Below, piece by piece: positions 30,361 through 39,054 of a stretch of DNA of 64,000 nucleotides. The translations under genes and the position numbers were made by a program. Location of the stretch: assembly GCA_964492485.1 (NCBI GenBank), contig CAZBKM010000001.1, positions 186,001-250,000 on the forward strand, written 5' to 3'. Under the pieces are notes generated by a model, which was not told the origin of the DNA, searched no databases, and saw nothing but the letters and a program-made list of their open reading frames with translations. The DNA is from UBA5336 sp964492485 (GTDB lineage: Bacteria; Pseudomonadota; Alphaproteobacteria; Caulobacterales; Hyphomonadaceae). Each line of letters begins with the position of its first letter. The first letter of the stretch is position 1.

Positions 30361-31650
30361 TCATGGGGCCTCGGCGTCGAAGACGGTGTCCCCGGCAATG
30401 AAGGTCCGCCTGACCCGGCCGGTCAGCAATCGTCCGTCGAAGGGCGAGTTGGTCGAGCGCGACCGCATCGCCTCGCGCGCACACTTCCACGGGGCATCCG
30501 GATCGAACAGGATCAGGTCGGCAGGCGCACCGGGAAGCAGCCGCCCCTGGGGCAGGCCGATCAGGTCAGCCGGACCGGATGTAAGGGGACGCAGCGCCGT
30601 GGCGAGATCCAGCGGGCCATCCTGGACCAGTCCAATAACGGCTGCCAGCAGGGTTTCCAGGCCCGCCGCACCGAAGGCGGCCTCGGCGAAGGGCAGCCGC
30701 TTGGCTTCGGGCGGTTGCGGGTCATGGGCCGAGACGACGGCATCGATCGCGCCGCCGGCCAGGCCCGCAATCAGCGCCTGACGGTCGGCCTCGCCGCGGA
30801 ACGGAGGATTGACCTTGCAGTAGGTAAGATAGTCGCCGACATCCAGTTCGTTGAAGGTCAGATGATGGGCCGCCACAGTGCAGGCCACATTGCCGCCGCG
30901 CGCCCGGCTCTCCGCAACGAGCTCCAGCGTGCGCCCGGTGGACACCTGATCCAGAAGAAGTCGGCAGCCGGTGGTCTCGGCCAGGATCAGGTCGCGCGCA
31001 GCCCCGATCCATTCCGCTTCGGGGGGCATGCCCGCCAGGCCGATTCGGGCGGCGAAGGCGCCGGCATTCATGACGCCCCGTCCTCGAAGCGCTGGGGTGT
31101 CGGGCCGGCTCGCGATCAGGGCGCCATGGGCGGCGGCATAGGTCATGGCCCGTTTCATGACCCCCGGATCGGTCACCGGACGATCGCCATTCGTGAACAT
31201 CACCGCGCCGGCTTCCCGCATCAGGCCGATCTCGGCCATGGCCGTGCCTTGAAGCCCCACGGTCAGCGCGCCGGCGGCATAGACGCGCGTGCGGACCCTG
31301 GCCGGATCGGGATGGGTCAGGAACTGCACCAGCGCCACATCGTCGATCACCGGATCGGTGTCCGGCATCACCACGAAGCTGGTTATGCCTCCGGAAACGG
31401 CCGCGCGCGCCGCGGTCTCAAGGGTCTCGCGCTGCTCCTCGCCCGGCTCGCCGGTCTTGACGCGCAGATCCACAAGGCCCGGTGCCAGGCAGAGGCCACG
31501 GGCATCCAACCCCTCCATGGTGCCCTGCGGCGGCGTGGCCAGGTGAGGTCCGACATCGGCGATGGCGCCATCCTCGATCAGGAGGCCGCCGGATTCGTCG
31601 CGGCCGGTAGCCGGGTCGATCACCCGCGCATTGTAGATCAGACGGTGCAT
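30361..31650 (-). CDS. pyrC: Dihydroorotase-like subunit without metal ligands (PyrC'/PyrX type)
   Basis: This is an amidohydrolase-fold protein of 429 residues in the position of pyrC next to pyrB. Active dihydroorotase has DxHxH in strand 1; here the segment reads [17 protein letters not shown], so both histidines are gone. Later ligand positions are also changed: the HxED-type site reads ASRPDT, HVST reads DQVST, and the catalytic-Asp region reads SAHDPQ. The fold markers [14 protein letters not shown] and [11 protein letters not shown] are kept. Inactive PyrC' proteins are known to stabilise aspartate transcarbamoylase as structural subunits. An active dihydroorotase must then be elsewhere. 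It overlaps pyrB by 13 bases. Confidence 0.9.
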   Translation of the reverse strand: MHRLIYNARVIDPATGRDESGGLLIEDGAIADVGPHLATPPQGTMEGLDARGLCLAPGLVDLRVKTGEPGEEQRETLETAARAAVSGGITSFVVMPDTDPVIDDVALVQFLTHPDPARVRTRVYAAGALTVGLQGTAMAEIGLMREAGAVMFTNGDRPVTDPGVMKRAMTYAAAHGALIASRPDTPALRGRGVMNAGAFAARIGLAGMPPEAEWIGAARDLILAETTGCRLLLDQVSTGRTLELVAESRARGGNVACTVAAHHLTFNELDVGDYLTYCKVNPPFRGEADRQALIAGLAGGAIDAVVSAHDPQPPEAKRLPFAEAAFGAAGLETLLAAVIGLVQDGPLDLATALRPLTSGPADLIGLPQGRLLPGAPADLILFDPDAPWKCAREAMRSRSTNSPFDGRLLTGRVRRTFIAGDTVFDAEAP

Positions 31651-32594
31651 GGGTCGGCTCCCGCCAGCAGGTCCAGAACCGCCATCCGGACCGCGACACC
31701 CATTTCCACCTGTTCGGTGATGACCGAGCGGGGGCCGTCGGCGATCGCGCTTTCTATCTCGATCCCGCGATTCATCGGTCCCGGATGCATGACGATCGCA
31801 TCGGGTGCGGCGTGGGCCAGCCTGTCGGCCGTCAAGCCGAAATAGTGGAAGTACTCCCGGCGGCTTGGCAGATACGCTCCGTCCATCCGCTCCAGCTGCA
31901 GGCGCAGCATCATCACCACATCGGCCATGGCCAACGCCTCGTCGAGCCGTGTGTGAACACTCTCTGCACCCCAGTCGCTGGCATCCCCGGGCAGCAGGGT
32001 CGATGGCCCGCAAAGCCGGACACGCGCACCGAGCTGATGCAGCGCATAGGTGGTCGAGCGGGCCACACGGCTATGGGCGACATCGCCGCAGATGACGACC
32101 GTCAAACCTTCGATCCGCCCCTTTGCGCGACGGATGGTCAAGGTATCGAGCAGGCCCTGGGTCGGATGTTCATGGGTGCCGTCACCGGCATTGATCACGG
32201 CGCAGTCGACCTTGCGCGACAGGAGTTTCACGCCGCCCGACGCGGAATGGCGGATCACGATGACGTCGGGCTTCATCGCGTTGAGCGTCATGGCCGTGTC
32301 GATCAGGGTTTCGCCCTTGGCGACACTGGAGGCCGCCACCGGCATGTTCACCACATCGGCGCCCAGTCGGCGGGCCGCAATTTCGAAGCTCGACATGGTC
32401 CGCGTGGAATTCTCGAAGAACAGGTTGATGACGGTCTTGTCGCGCAAGCGCGGCTCTCCGCGTCGTCCCTGCCGCGCCAGATCGGCATAGGCATCCGCGC
32501 GGTCGAGAATATCCAGAAGCTCAAGCGGGTTGAGTCCCTTGAGACCCAACAGGTGCGGCCGCTTGAAGGTTTCCGGTGCGCGCAGATCAGCCAT
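31638..32594 (-). CDS. pyrB: Aspartate carbamoyltransferase catalytic subunit
   Basis: PyrB joins carbamoyl phosphate and aspartate, the first committed pyrimidine step. The 318-residue protein has the carbamoyl-phosphate site STRT in [13 protein letters not shown], the SVAKGET loop, [17 protein letters not shown] and [11 protein letters not shown]. The residue after STRT is Met, where Arg is common. No pyrI-type regulatory subunit is present. It overlaps the following dihydroorotase-like gene by 13 bases, consistent with a PyrB/PyrC' complex. It is 70 bases downstream of ruvX. Confidence 0.96.
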   Translation of the reverse strand: MADLRAPETFKRPHLLGLKGLNPLELLDILDRADAYADLARQGRRGEPRLRDKTVINLFFENSTRTMSSFEIAARRLGADVVNMPVAASSVAKGETLIDTAMTLNAMKPDVIVIRHSASGGVKLLSRKVDCAVINAGDGTHEHPTQGLLDTLTIRRAKGRIEGLTVVICGDVAHSRVARSTTYALHQLGARVRLCGPSTLLPGDASDWGAESVHTRLDEALAMADVVMMLRLQLERMDGAYLPSRREYFHYFGLTADRLAHAAPDAIVMHPGPMNRGIEIESAIADGPRSVITEQVEMGVAVRMAVLDLLAGADPCTV

Positions 32595-32664
32595 GTCCGT
32601 CTCCGGATTTCGGGCGGTGTAGGCGCGTTTCCAGGCGCCGGCAAGCCGCGCCGCGGTCCTGCTG

Positions 32665-33135
32665 TCACAATCTCCCCGTCATGCCGCCAGCGCGGCGATC
32701 GAGCGCGGCCTGCAGGATCAGCGTCGCGGCCGCTGCGTCCAGGCTGGCGGCCCGGCGCGCGCGGCTGACATTTGCTGCCAGCATGTCACGCTCCGCCTGG
32801 GCGGTGGTCAGGCGCTCGTCCTGATAGGCCATCGGCAGATCGCGCAACGCCAGCAGGCTGCGGCCGAGCGCCCGGGCGGCCTGGGCACGCGGACCGCTGC
32901 TGCCGTCCATGTTCAGGGGCAGGCCAAGCACGACGCCCACCACCGCGCGCGCGTCCATAAGGTCGAACAGGTGAGCCAGGGCCGGCGCGAGTTTTCGGCC
33001 CCTGGGGATGGTCTCGACCGGCGTGGCCAGGCGCTGTTGCGGATCGCAGACAGCGACGCCCAGGGTCTTGCTGCCCGGATCGATCCCGATCAGGGCACCC
33101 CTGGCGGGCAGGGACATAAGATCGACAAGCGGCAT
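32665..33135 (-). CDS. ruvX: RuvX/YqgF-family Holliday junction resolvase-like nuclease
   Basis: YqgF (RuvX) is an RNase H-fold nuclease acting in 16S rRNA 5'-end maturation. The 156-residue protein shows [15 protein letters not shown] at the N-terminus, [18 protein letters not shown] in the middle and [12 protein letters not shown] toward the end. The catalytic Asp (GIDPG) and Glu (DERLTT) are present. It is divergent from gatC with 76 bases between. Confidence 0.93.
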   Translation of the reverse strand: MPLVDLMSLPARGALIGIDPGSKTLGVAVCDPQQRLATPVETIPRGRKLAPALAHLFDLMDARAVVGVVLGLPLNMDGSSGPRAQAARALGRSLLALRDLPMAYQDERLTTAQAERDMLAANVSRARRAASLDAAAATLILQAALDRRAGGMTGRL

Positions 33136-33211
33136 GACCGTGCCCGCATACCGCCTTGCGCTGCGCAGGGCGAGCGCTTATCGCTCACGCGACGGCGATG
33201 GAGCAGATCCG

Positions 33212-33499
33212 ATGAGCGTTTCGACGGATGATGTGCGCAAGGTGGCCCGGCTGAGCCGGATCGCTGTGCCCGAAGAGCGCCTGGAGGCGCTCGCCGGCGA
33301 GCTGAACGCGATCCTCGACTGGATTGAGCAGTTGGGGGAGGTCGATGTCAGCGGCGAGGCGCCCATGACGTCGGTGGTCGATGCACGGCTTCCGATGCGC
33401 GAGGACATCGTGACGGATGGGAACAAGGTCGACGAGATCCTGGCGAATGCGCCCCGGTCGGAAGACGGTTTCTTCGTGGTTCCGAAGTCGGTGGAATAG
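33212..33499 (+). CDS. gatC: Asp/Glu-tRNA amidotransferase subunit C
   Basis: GatC is the small belt subunit that stabilises GatA in the GatCAB complex, which amidates misacylated Glu-tRNA-Gln and Asp-tRNA-Asn. The 95-residue protein has MSVSTDDVRKVARLSRIAVP, a central helix ELNAILDWIEQL and the tail GFFVVPKSVE. ATG 33212 has GGAG 8 bases upstream. gatA normally follows directly, but the next gene is mazG on the other strand 34 bases away. gatA and gatB are not in this window. Confidence 0.95.
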   Translation: MSVSTDDVRKVARLSRIAVPEERLEALAGELNAILDWIEQLGEVDVSGEAPMTSVVDARLPMREDIVTDGNKVDEILANAPRSEDGFFVVPKSVE

Positions 33500-33533
33500 A
33501 CCCCGCCCGGCGTGACCGGACAACGGTCTCGAC

Positions 33534-34376
33534 CTATCGGGCCGGGTCCGTCTTCTCCTGCGCCTTGACCTCGTTCCAGAGCGCGTCCTGTTGCTCAAGG
33601 CTCAGGTCGCCAAAGACCATGCCGCGCGCCGTCGCCAGGGCCTCCATGGCCCGGAAGCGGCGCTCGAACTTGGCATTTGCCGCGCGCAGGGCGACTTCCG
33701 GATCCACCTTCAGCCGGCGGGCGAGATTGGCGCAGACGAAGAGAAGGTCGCCGATCTCCTCTTGGACCTCGCCAGGGTCTCCATGGCGAAGCGCATCGTG
33801 AACCTCGCCGGCTTCCTCGCGCAGCTTCGCAAGGATATCTTCGGCGTCCGCCCAGTCGAAACCGGCCCGGGCGGCGCGTTTCTGGAGCTTCTCCGCGCGC
33901 ATCAGCGCCGGAAGGGCCAGCGCAACCCCATCAAGGTGGCTGACCGGCCCCTGATCGACCTGCGCCGCGCGTTCCTCCGCCTTCATGGTCTCCCATGCGA
34001 CCGTCTGCGCCTCGGCATCGCGGCCGTCGGGGCTTCCGAAGACATGAGGATGACGCCGCAGCATCTTCTCGGCGATGGAGCGCGCCACATCGGTGGCGCA
34101 GAACTGGCCAAGCTCCGTGGCCAACTGGCTGTGAAACGCCACCTGGAACAGAAGATCGCCCAGCTCGCCGCGCAGATCTTCCGGCGACCTCCGCTCGATC
34201 GCATCGGCGACCTCGTAGGCTTCCTCGATGGTGTAGGGCGCGATACTCGAAAAGTCCTGTTCGAGATCCCAGGGGCAGCCCCGATCAGGATCGCGAAGGC
34301 GGGCCATGATCGCAAGCAGCTCGGCAAAGGCCTCACCGGCACGGCGGTGATCGTCGGATGGGGAAGGGGTGGTCAT
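33534..34376 (-). CDS. mazG: Nucleoside triphosphate pyrophosphohydrolase MazG
   Basis: MazG hydrolyses (d)NTPs to monophosphates and is linked to nutrient stress. The 280-residue protein is the long two-domain form: CPWDLEQDFSSIAPYTIEEAYE, ELGDLLFQVAFH in domain 1 and EEAGEVHDAL, EEIGDLLFVCANLARRL in domain 2. The ExxE metal motifs are intact in both. It converges on gatC. The dif-like site lies 133 bases beyond its start codon. Confidence 0.95.
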   Translation of the reverse strand: MTTPSPSDDHRRAGEAFAELLAIMARLRDPDRGCPWDLEQDFSSIAPYTIEEAYEVADAIERRSPEDLRGELGDLLFQVAFHSQLATELGQFCATDVARSIAEKMLRRHPHVFGSPDGRDAEAQTVAWETMKAEERAAQVDQGPVSHLDGVALALPALMRAEKLQKRAARAGFDWADAEDILAKLREEAGEVHDALRHGDPGEVQEEIGDLLFVCANLARRLKVDPEVALRAANAKFERRFRAMEALATARGMVFGDLSLEQQDALWNEVKAQEKTDPAR

Positions 34377-34509
34377 GACAGGCTTCCGGTTCGGGTCTTG
34401 GGCGTTTCACCGCCCGGCAGGGGCCGGGTCGACACGACATGCCGCGGCACGCTGCCGGTATCTGCAGGGAACAGCGCCAGATCCTCAAGCCCTCGCCGTG
34501 GACCCGTCG

Positions 34510-34537
34510 GAATCGCATAATCTGCATTATGGGAAAT
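34510..34537 (+). other. Candidate dif site (XerCD chromosome dimer resolution)
   Basis: The 28-bp element has a left arm GAATCGCATAA (34510-34520), a six-base centre TCTGCA and a right arm TTATGGGAAAT (34527-34537). Against E. coli dif, the XerC arm GGTGCGCATAA matches at 8 of 11 positions and the XerD arm TTATGTTAAAT at 9 of 11. The spacing is exact and the inner CATAA/TTATG palindrome is complete. It lies in the 207-base gap between mazG and the MBL hydrolase gene. Octamers matching KOPS (GGGNAGGG) point toward it from both sides; see findings. Confidence 0.85.
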
Positions 34538-34583
34538 ATGACGCATGATTCCATGCCAAGGCGGCTGACAAGGGATCGGAGGC

Positions 34584-35411
34584 TCAGCCACAGCCGGGTA
34601 TCTCCAACCAGAGACCGTCATGGCCCGGAATGACCCCGTCTGGCAGGTCTTCCAGAAGGGTCCGGTAATCCATGTCCACGTGCAGATTGGTCAGGACGGT
34701 CAGCCGCGGACCCAGGCGCGCCGCCCAGTCCAGCGCCTGTTCAAGATGCGCATGGGTCGGATGCGGTCGGTAGCGCAGCGCATCCACCACGAAGACCTGC
34801 ACCCCGTCCAGCGCCCGCATGGCCGCGTCCGGTATGGCCGAAACATCGTTGCAATAGGCGAAATCGCCGATTCGAAATCCCAGGGACCGGATGGGTCCAT
34901 GCTCCAGCGCCAGGGGCAGGACGTCGATGTCACCGCCCGCCCCGTGCACGGTAAAGGCCTCGCCCGGCACGATGTCGCGCTGGCGCTCGAGGATCGGCGG
35001 ATAGCCGCCATCCCCTTCGAAACAGTAGCGGAACTTTGCCACGAGGCTCCCGGCCGTGGGGGCATCGAGATAGGCCAGGATTGGACGACGCTGACGCAGT
35101 GCAAGCGCCCTGACGTCGTCTATCCCATGGGTCTGGTCGGCATGGTCATGGGTGAAGGCCACGGCATCGAGCGCGTCGACCCGCGCATCGAGGAGCTGTT
35201 CGCGCAGGTCGGGTGGCGTATCGACCAGCAGACGCGTGGGCGCCTCGACGCCCGCCTGACGGCGTTCCACCAGAAGACCGCAGCGCCGGCGGCGGTTACG
35301 CGGCTCGTCGGGGTCGCACGCCCCCCAATCATTGCCTACGCGCGGAACTCCGCCCGATGACCCGGTGCCGAGAAGACAGGCCCTGAGCGTGACGCCGTCC
35401 TGCACGCTCAC
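34584..35411 (-). CDS. MBL-fold metallohydrolase (PhnP-like)
   Basis: The 275-residue protein is a metallo-beta-lactamase fold hydrolase of the PhnP / cyclic-phosphate phosphodiesterase type. It has LLGTGSSGGVPRVG, the metal motif FTHDHADQTHGIDD and later ligands in DALRYRPHPTHAHLEQA. A four-residue Cys/Arg region (GACDPDEPRNRRRR) matches the family. Its true substrate is unknown; PhnP itself is in phosphonate degradation but no phn genes are nearby. It starts with GTG 35411, overlapping the tatD stop by 4 bases, and is the last gene of the dac-tmk-holB-tatD run. Confidence 0.87.
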   Translation of the reverse strand: MSVQDGVTLRACLLGTGSSGGVPRVGNDWGACDPDEPRNRRRRCGLLVERRQAGVEAPTRLLVDTPPDLREQLLDARVDALDAVAFTHDHADQTHGIDDVRALALRQRRPILAYLDAPTAGSLVAKFRYCFEGDGGYPPILERQRDIVPGEAFTVHGAGGDIDVLPLALEHGPIRSLGFRIGDFAYCNDVSAIPDAAMRALDGVQVFVVDALRYRPHPTHAHLEQALDWAARLGPRLTVLTNLHVDMDYRTLLEDLPDGVIPGHDGLWLEIPGCG

Positions 35412-36190
35412 GCGTCCACCCGATGGAAAAGCCGCAGGGCGTTGGCCTCGGTCTGGGTCAGCACCTCCTCCAGAGGCAGCCCCTTGAGGTCCGCCAGCGC
35501 CTCACCGACATGCCTGAGAAAGGCCGGTTCATTGCGGCGTCCACGCATGGGAACCGGGGCAAGATAGGGGCAGTCCGTCTCCAGGATCAGCCGGTCCATG
35601 GGCACGTCCGCGATGACCGCACGCACGTCGCGGGCGTTCTTGAACGAGAGGATGCCTGATACCGAAACGAAGCCGCCCAGCGCCACGCCCAGCGCCGCAA
35701 GTTCGGCCCCGCCCGTGTAACAATGCAGGAGCGGCACGAATTCGCCCTTCGCATACTCCTCCTGCAAGATCCGGATGGCGGTGTCGTCGGCATCGCGCAG
35801 GTGCAGGATCACCGGCAACCCGGTGGCGCGCGCGGCGGCGATATGGGTACGCAGCGAAGCCACCTGCACATCCATGGGGCTATGACCGTAATGGTCATCG
35901 AGGCCGGTCTCGCCAATGGCGACAACCCTTGGATCGTCTGCTGCAGCAATCAGCGTGTCCACCTCCAGCATCTGGAAATCCTTGGCGTGGTGCGGGTGGA
36001 CGCCTGCCGTGCACCAGATGTCGGGCGCGCGCCCCGCAAGCGCGCGAACGCGGGGAAAGTTGTCGAACCGGTCGCAGATCGCCAGGAAGCGGCGCACGCC
36101 GGCCGCGCGGGCGCGGTCGAGCACCTCATCGAGGTCGTCGGCGAACGCCTCGGCGTGCAGGTTTACATGGGTATCGAACATGCGGCGCAT
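35408..36190 (-). CDS. TatD-family metal-dependent hydrolase
   Basis: TatD proteins are metal-dependent DNases and quality-control nucleases with a TIM barrel. The 260-residue protein begins MRRMFDTHVNLHAEAF; the first metal pair is arranged as HVNLH rather than the usual HxH. Other ligands are in CTAGVHPHHAKD, AIGETGLDDHYG, LHLRDAD and LETDCPYLAPVP. ATG 36190 directly follows the holB stop (TAAATG); ATG 36181 is an alternative start. The gene order dac-tmk-holB-tatD-MBL is common in the class. Confidence 0.92.
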   Translation of the reverse strand: MRRMFDTHVNLHAEAFADDLDEVLDRARAAGVRRFLAICDRFDNFPRVRALAGRAPDIWCTAGVHPHHAKDFQMLEVDTLIAAADDPRVVAIGETGLDDHYGHSPMDVQVASLRTHIAAARATGLPVILHLRDADDTAIRILQEEYAKGEFVPLLHCYTGGAELAALGVALGGFVSVSGILSFKNARDVRAVIADVPMDRLILETDCPYLAPVPMRGRRNEPAFLRHVGEALADLKGLPLEEVLTQTEANALRLFHRVDA

Positions 36191-37135
36191 TTAGCGCGGA
36201 CGGGCGCTCTTCTGAAGCCCTGCGACCAGTTTTGCCAGCGTCTGGGCCGGTTCCATGTTGGTTGCCCTAGCGTCGGCAAGGGTGCGGCTGGCCCACAACC
36301 AGACACCCGCCCGCTCGGGCGCGTCCTCACTCGCCCCGGCGAGACGGTCCAGCAGGGCCGCGCCGGCGGCGTCGAAGCCGTCAGGATCCCGCGCAGCCGA
36401 AAGCAGCGTCGAAACGTCCTCCGCCCGAGGCCGCGGCAGACCGTCATACACCGCATCCGCAGCGCGCGCGGCCTTCAACGCGGCCTCGCCGGCGAATCGA
36501 CGTGCCAGACCCGGCCGGCCGGCCGACAGCCGAACAGCGACAGGCGAGTCGCTTCCCGCGACCCTGCCGGCGTCTTCTGAGCTCAGACGGCTCAGCCGCA
36601 GCCGCCGGCACCGGGAGCGGATCGTCGGGAGAATAGGAACCTGCCCATGGTGTACAAGGATCAGGACCGCGCTGGATGGTGGCTCCTCAAGGGTCTTCAG
36701 GAGCGCATTGGCGCCGTTACGGTTCATGTCGTCGACGGAATCGATGACCCCAACGCGGTAGCCGCCAAGCGCCGGGCGAAGTGCAAAGAACGCATTGAGA
36801 TCGCGCACCTGGTTGACCGTGATGTCCTGGTTCAGCTTCCCCTTCTCGTTCGCCTCCCGCTCAAGCCAGCGCAGGTCGGGATGGCCGCCGGCGGCCACGC
36901 TCTGCGCTTTCGGGTCGTCCTCGGGAATGGCAAGCGGTGCGTCGACCGGCCCACGCGCGCCAAGCAGAAACGCCGCGAAACGGCGGGCCAGGGTCGCCTT
37001 TCCAATACCCGATGGTCCTTCCAGCAACCAGCCATGGTGAAGCCGGCCCTGCTCGAAGGCGTCCAGAAAGGCTCGTTCGGCAGCCTCGTGGCCGACGAGC
37101 GGCCAGGCCTCCCGCGCTGCGGACGCCGCGTTCAT
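36191..37135 (-). CDS. holB: DNA polymerase III delta' subunit
   Basis: Delta' is part of the clamp loader that places the beta clamp on DNA. The 314-residue protein has the AAA+ Walker A GPSGIGKATLARRF and the internal SRC motif as RSRCRRLRL. The core signatures GYRVGVIDSVDDMNRNGANALLKTLEEPP are typical. It starts at ATG 37135 overlapping the tmk stop (ATGA), and tatD follows with no gap, so tmk, holB and tatD are co-translated. Confidence 0.94.
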   Translation of the reverse strand: MNAASAAREAWPLVGHEAAERAFLDAFEQGRLHHGWLLEGPSGIGKATLARRFAAFLLGARGPVDAPLAIPEDDPKAQSVAAGGHPDLRWLEREANEKGKLNQDITVNQVRDLNAFFALRPALGGYRVGVIDSVDDMNRNGANALLKTLEEPPSSAVLILVHHGQVPILPTIRSRCRRLRLSRLSSEDAGRVAGSDSPVAVRLSAGRPGLARRFAGEAALKAARAADAVYDGLPRPRAEDVSTLLSAARDPDGFDAAGAALLDRLAGASEDAPERAGVWLWASRTLADARATNMEPAQTLAKLVAGLQKSARPR

Positions 37136-37794
37136 GCGTACACCTGAAGCCGGTCACGCAGCACCGTGAAGGCTGCGGCGGCGAGCGCCTGCTCATCCAG
37201 CGTGGCATCCAGAACCGCCACGCGTTCGGGCGCATCCATGGCAATCTGAAGGAAGGCGTCGCGAATGCGCCTGTGGAACTGCAGGTCCTGACGTTCATAG
37301 ACGTCTGCAGGCTGACCCCGCTCCACCCGCCGGGCCAGCAGATGTTCCGGTGCCGCATCGAGCAGGAGGGTCAGGTCGGGCCGGGTCGGGCCACAGACGA
37401 TCGCCTCCAGAGCGGTCAGCGTGTCAGCCTCGAGACCGGCACCGACACTCTGATAGGCCAGCGTCGAGTCGGAAAAACGATCGCAGACGACCCAGTCGCC
37501 ACGTTCCAGCGCCGGCCGGATCAGCGTGTGCAGGTGCTCGGCCCGGCCGGCATTCATGAGCAGAGCTTCCGCGAGCGGCGCCCAGCGCGTCTCGCACGGG
37601 GGTGTCAGGACAAGGCTGCGAACCGCTTCCGCGTGCGGTGTACCGCCGGGCTCGCGCGTTTCCACGACGCGCAGGCCGGCGCGCTCAAGATGCGCGGCAA
37701 GATGCCGGGCCAGCGTCGACTTGCCGGCCCCCTCACCCCCTTCCAGCGTGATGAAGCGGCCGGCCGGCGGCATCGTGTCGTCCAAGCCGGTCAT
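37132..37794 (-). CDS. tmk: Thymidylate kinase
   Basis: Tmk phosphorylates dTMP to dTDP for DNA synthesis. The 220-residue protein has the P-loop LEGGEGAGKSTLARHL, the dTMP-binding TREPGGTPHAE and the DR(F/Y) region CDRFSDSTLAYQS. The start overlaps the dac stop and its stop overlaps the holB start, both as ATGA. An 11-residue N-terminal extension before FITLEGG is normal. Confidence 0.96.
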   Translation of the reverse strand: MTGLDDTMPPAGRFITLEGGEGAGKSTLARHLAAHLERAGLRVVETREPGGTPHAEAVRSLVLTPPCETRWAPLAEALLMNAGRAEHLHTLIRPALERGDWVVCDRFSDSTLAYQSVGAGLEADTLTALEAIVCGPTRPDLTLLLDAAPEHLLARRVERGQPADVYERQDLQFHRRIRDAFLQIAMDAPERVAVLDATLDEQALAAAAFTVLRDRLQVYA

Positions 37795-38939
37795 GCGCCT
37801 TCGATCAATCGGCGCAGGCCTTCGAGCACCCGGCCCTGGAACCCCAGTCTTGCAACGGAGGCAGCCGCCACCACCGGGATATCGACGGGGTCTGCGCCGT
37901 CGACGCGGAGTTCGAGGGTCGCGACGCGCGCGCCCTCGGCTATCGGCGCTTCAAGTGGCGCCTCGTAGACCAGCGCAGCGCTGCCCGCCTCAAGGGCCCG
38001 TTTGAGCCCGGCGATGCGGCCCGTTTCGGCCAGACGAACGGGAACCTCCGGCCGCTCGCCAAGCCAGACCGGCAGAGGCGGCAGCTCGGTCGCGTCGGGT
38101 GTCACCTCAACCATGCCAAAGCTGGAGAAAGCCATGCGCATGAGACGCTCCGATTCCCGCGCACGCGCCTGCATGTCCTCCAGACCATTGACCACGACGA
38201 TCCGGCGGACGCCATCGCGCACCGCCGAGGCCGTCAGACCGTAGCCGGACACTTCCAGATGGCCGGTCTTGAGCCCGTCCACGCCGTCGACCCGGCCGAG
38301 CAGCGGATTCCGGTTCGGCTGAGAGATTCCGCGCCACTCGTATTCGGGGATCGCATAATACGAATAGAGGTCCGGAAACGCCCGGATCTGCTCGCTGGCA
38401 AGGCGCGCGAGATCAATGGCGGAGATCCGGTGATCGGGTGCGTCGAGCCCCGTCGAGTTGCGGAAGGTGGCGCTCTCGAGCCCCATGTCGCGCGCCACGC
38501 GGGTCATTTCCTCGGCGAACGCCTCCTCGCTGCCCGACAGGCCCTCCGCCAGGACGATGCACGCATCATTGCCGGACAGCACGATGACGCCCATGAGCAG
38601 TTCCTTCACCGTGGGCTGGTCGCCGATGGCAAGGCCCATCGTGGAGCCGCCGGACGCCCAGCCACCTTCCCGCCAGGCGCGCTCCGAGACGGTGAACGTG
38701 TCTTCCAGTGAAAGCTCGCCGCGCCTGATCCGGTCGAAGACCACATGCGCCGTCATCATCTTCGTCATGGAGGCCGGGATCATCGGCTCCGTCCCGTTCT
38801 TGGAAAACAGGACCTGACCGGTCTCATGATCCAGGATCACGGCATGGGTCGCCTCGGTCTGCAGCGTCTGGGCGCGCGCGGATATCAGGACCGGCAGGGC
38901 GATCAGGGCAAGGGCAGCGGCAAGCAGCACACGCATCAT
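37791..38939 (-). CDS. D-alanyl-D-alanine carboxypeptidase (PBP5/6 type, S11)
   Basis: This periplasmic enzyme trims the terminal D-Ala of peptidoglycan stem peptides. The 382-residue protein has a signal peptide (MMRVLLAAALALIALPVLIS), the catalytic tetrad S57-M-T-K60, the SGND triad and the KTGH box. A C-terminal PBP5-like domain follows (about 290-370). I chose ATG 38939 because GAGG lies at the right spacing upstream; an in-frame ATG at 38954 is less well placed. tmk overlaps its end. Confidence 0.95.
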   Translation of the reverse strand: MMRVLLAAALALIALPVLISARAQTLQTEATHAVILDHETGQVLFSKNGTEPMIPASMTKMMTAHVVFDRIRRGELSLEDTFTVSERAWREGGWASGGSTMGLAIGDQPTVKELLMGVIVLSGNDACIVLAEGLSGSEEAFAEEMTRVARDMGLESATFRNSTGLDAPDHRISAIDLARLASEQIRAFPDLYSYYAIPEYEWRGISQPNRNPLLGRVDGVDGLKTGHLEVSGYGLTASAVRDGVRRIVVVNGLEDMQARARESERLMRMAFSSFGMVEVTPDATELPPLPVWLGERPEVPVRLAETGRIAGLKRALEAGSAALVYEAPLEAPIAEGARVATLELRVDGADPVDIPVVAAASVARLGFQGRVLEGLRRLIEGA

Positions 38940-39054
38940 GGCGGGAACCCTCATCTGGACAGGCGAGACTGATCTCAGAAAAGGTCGGGTTTCCGCGCGC
39001 CGTCAACCGGTGCGCTGAGATGGTGTGCGCCAATGCGAGCCGCGCACAGGCGGC

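Noticed and set aside
34373..34621. Small leftward frame overlapping the mazG start and the dif-like site
   Set aside because: Its sequence shows no conserved motif, the dif element lies inside it, and the overlap with the MBL hydrolase end argues against coding.
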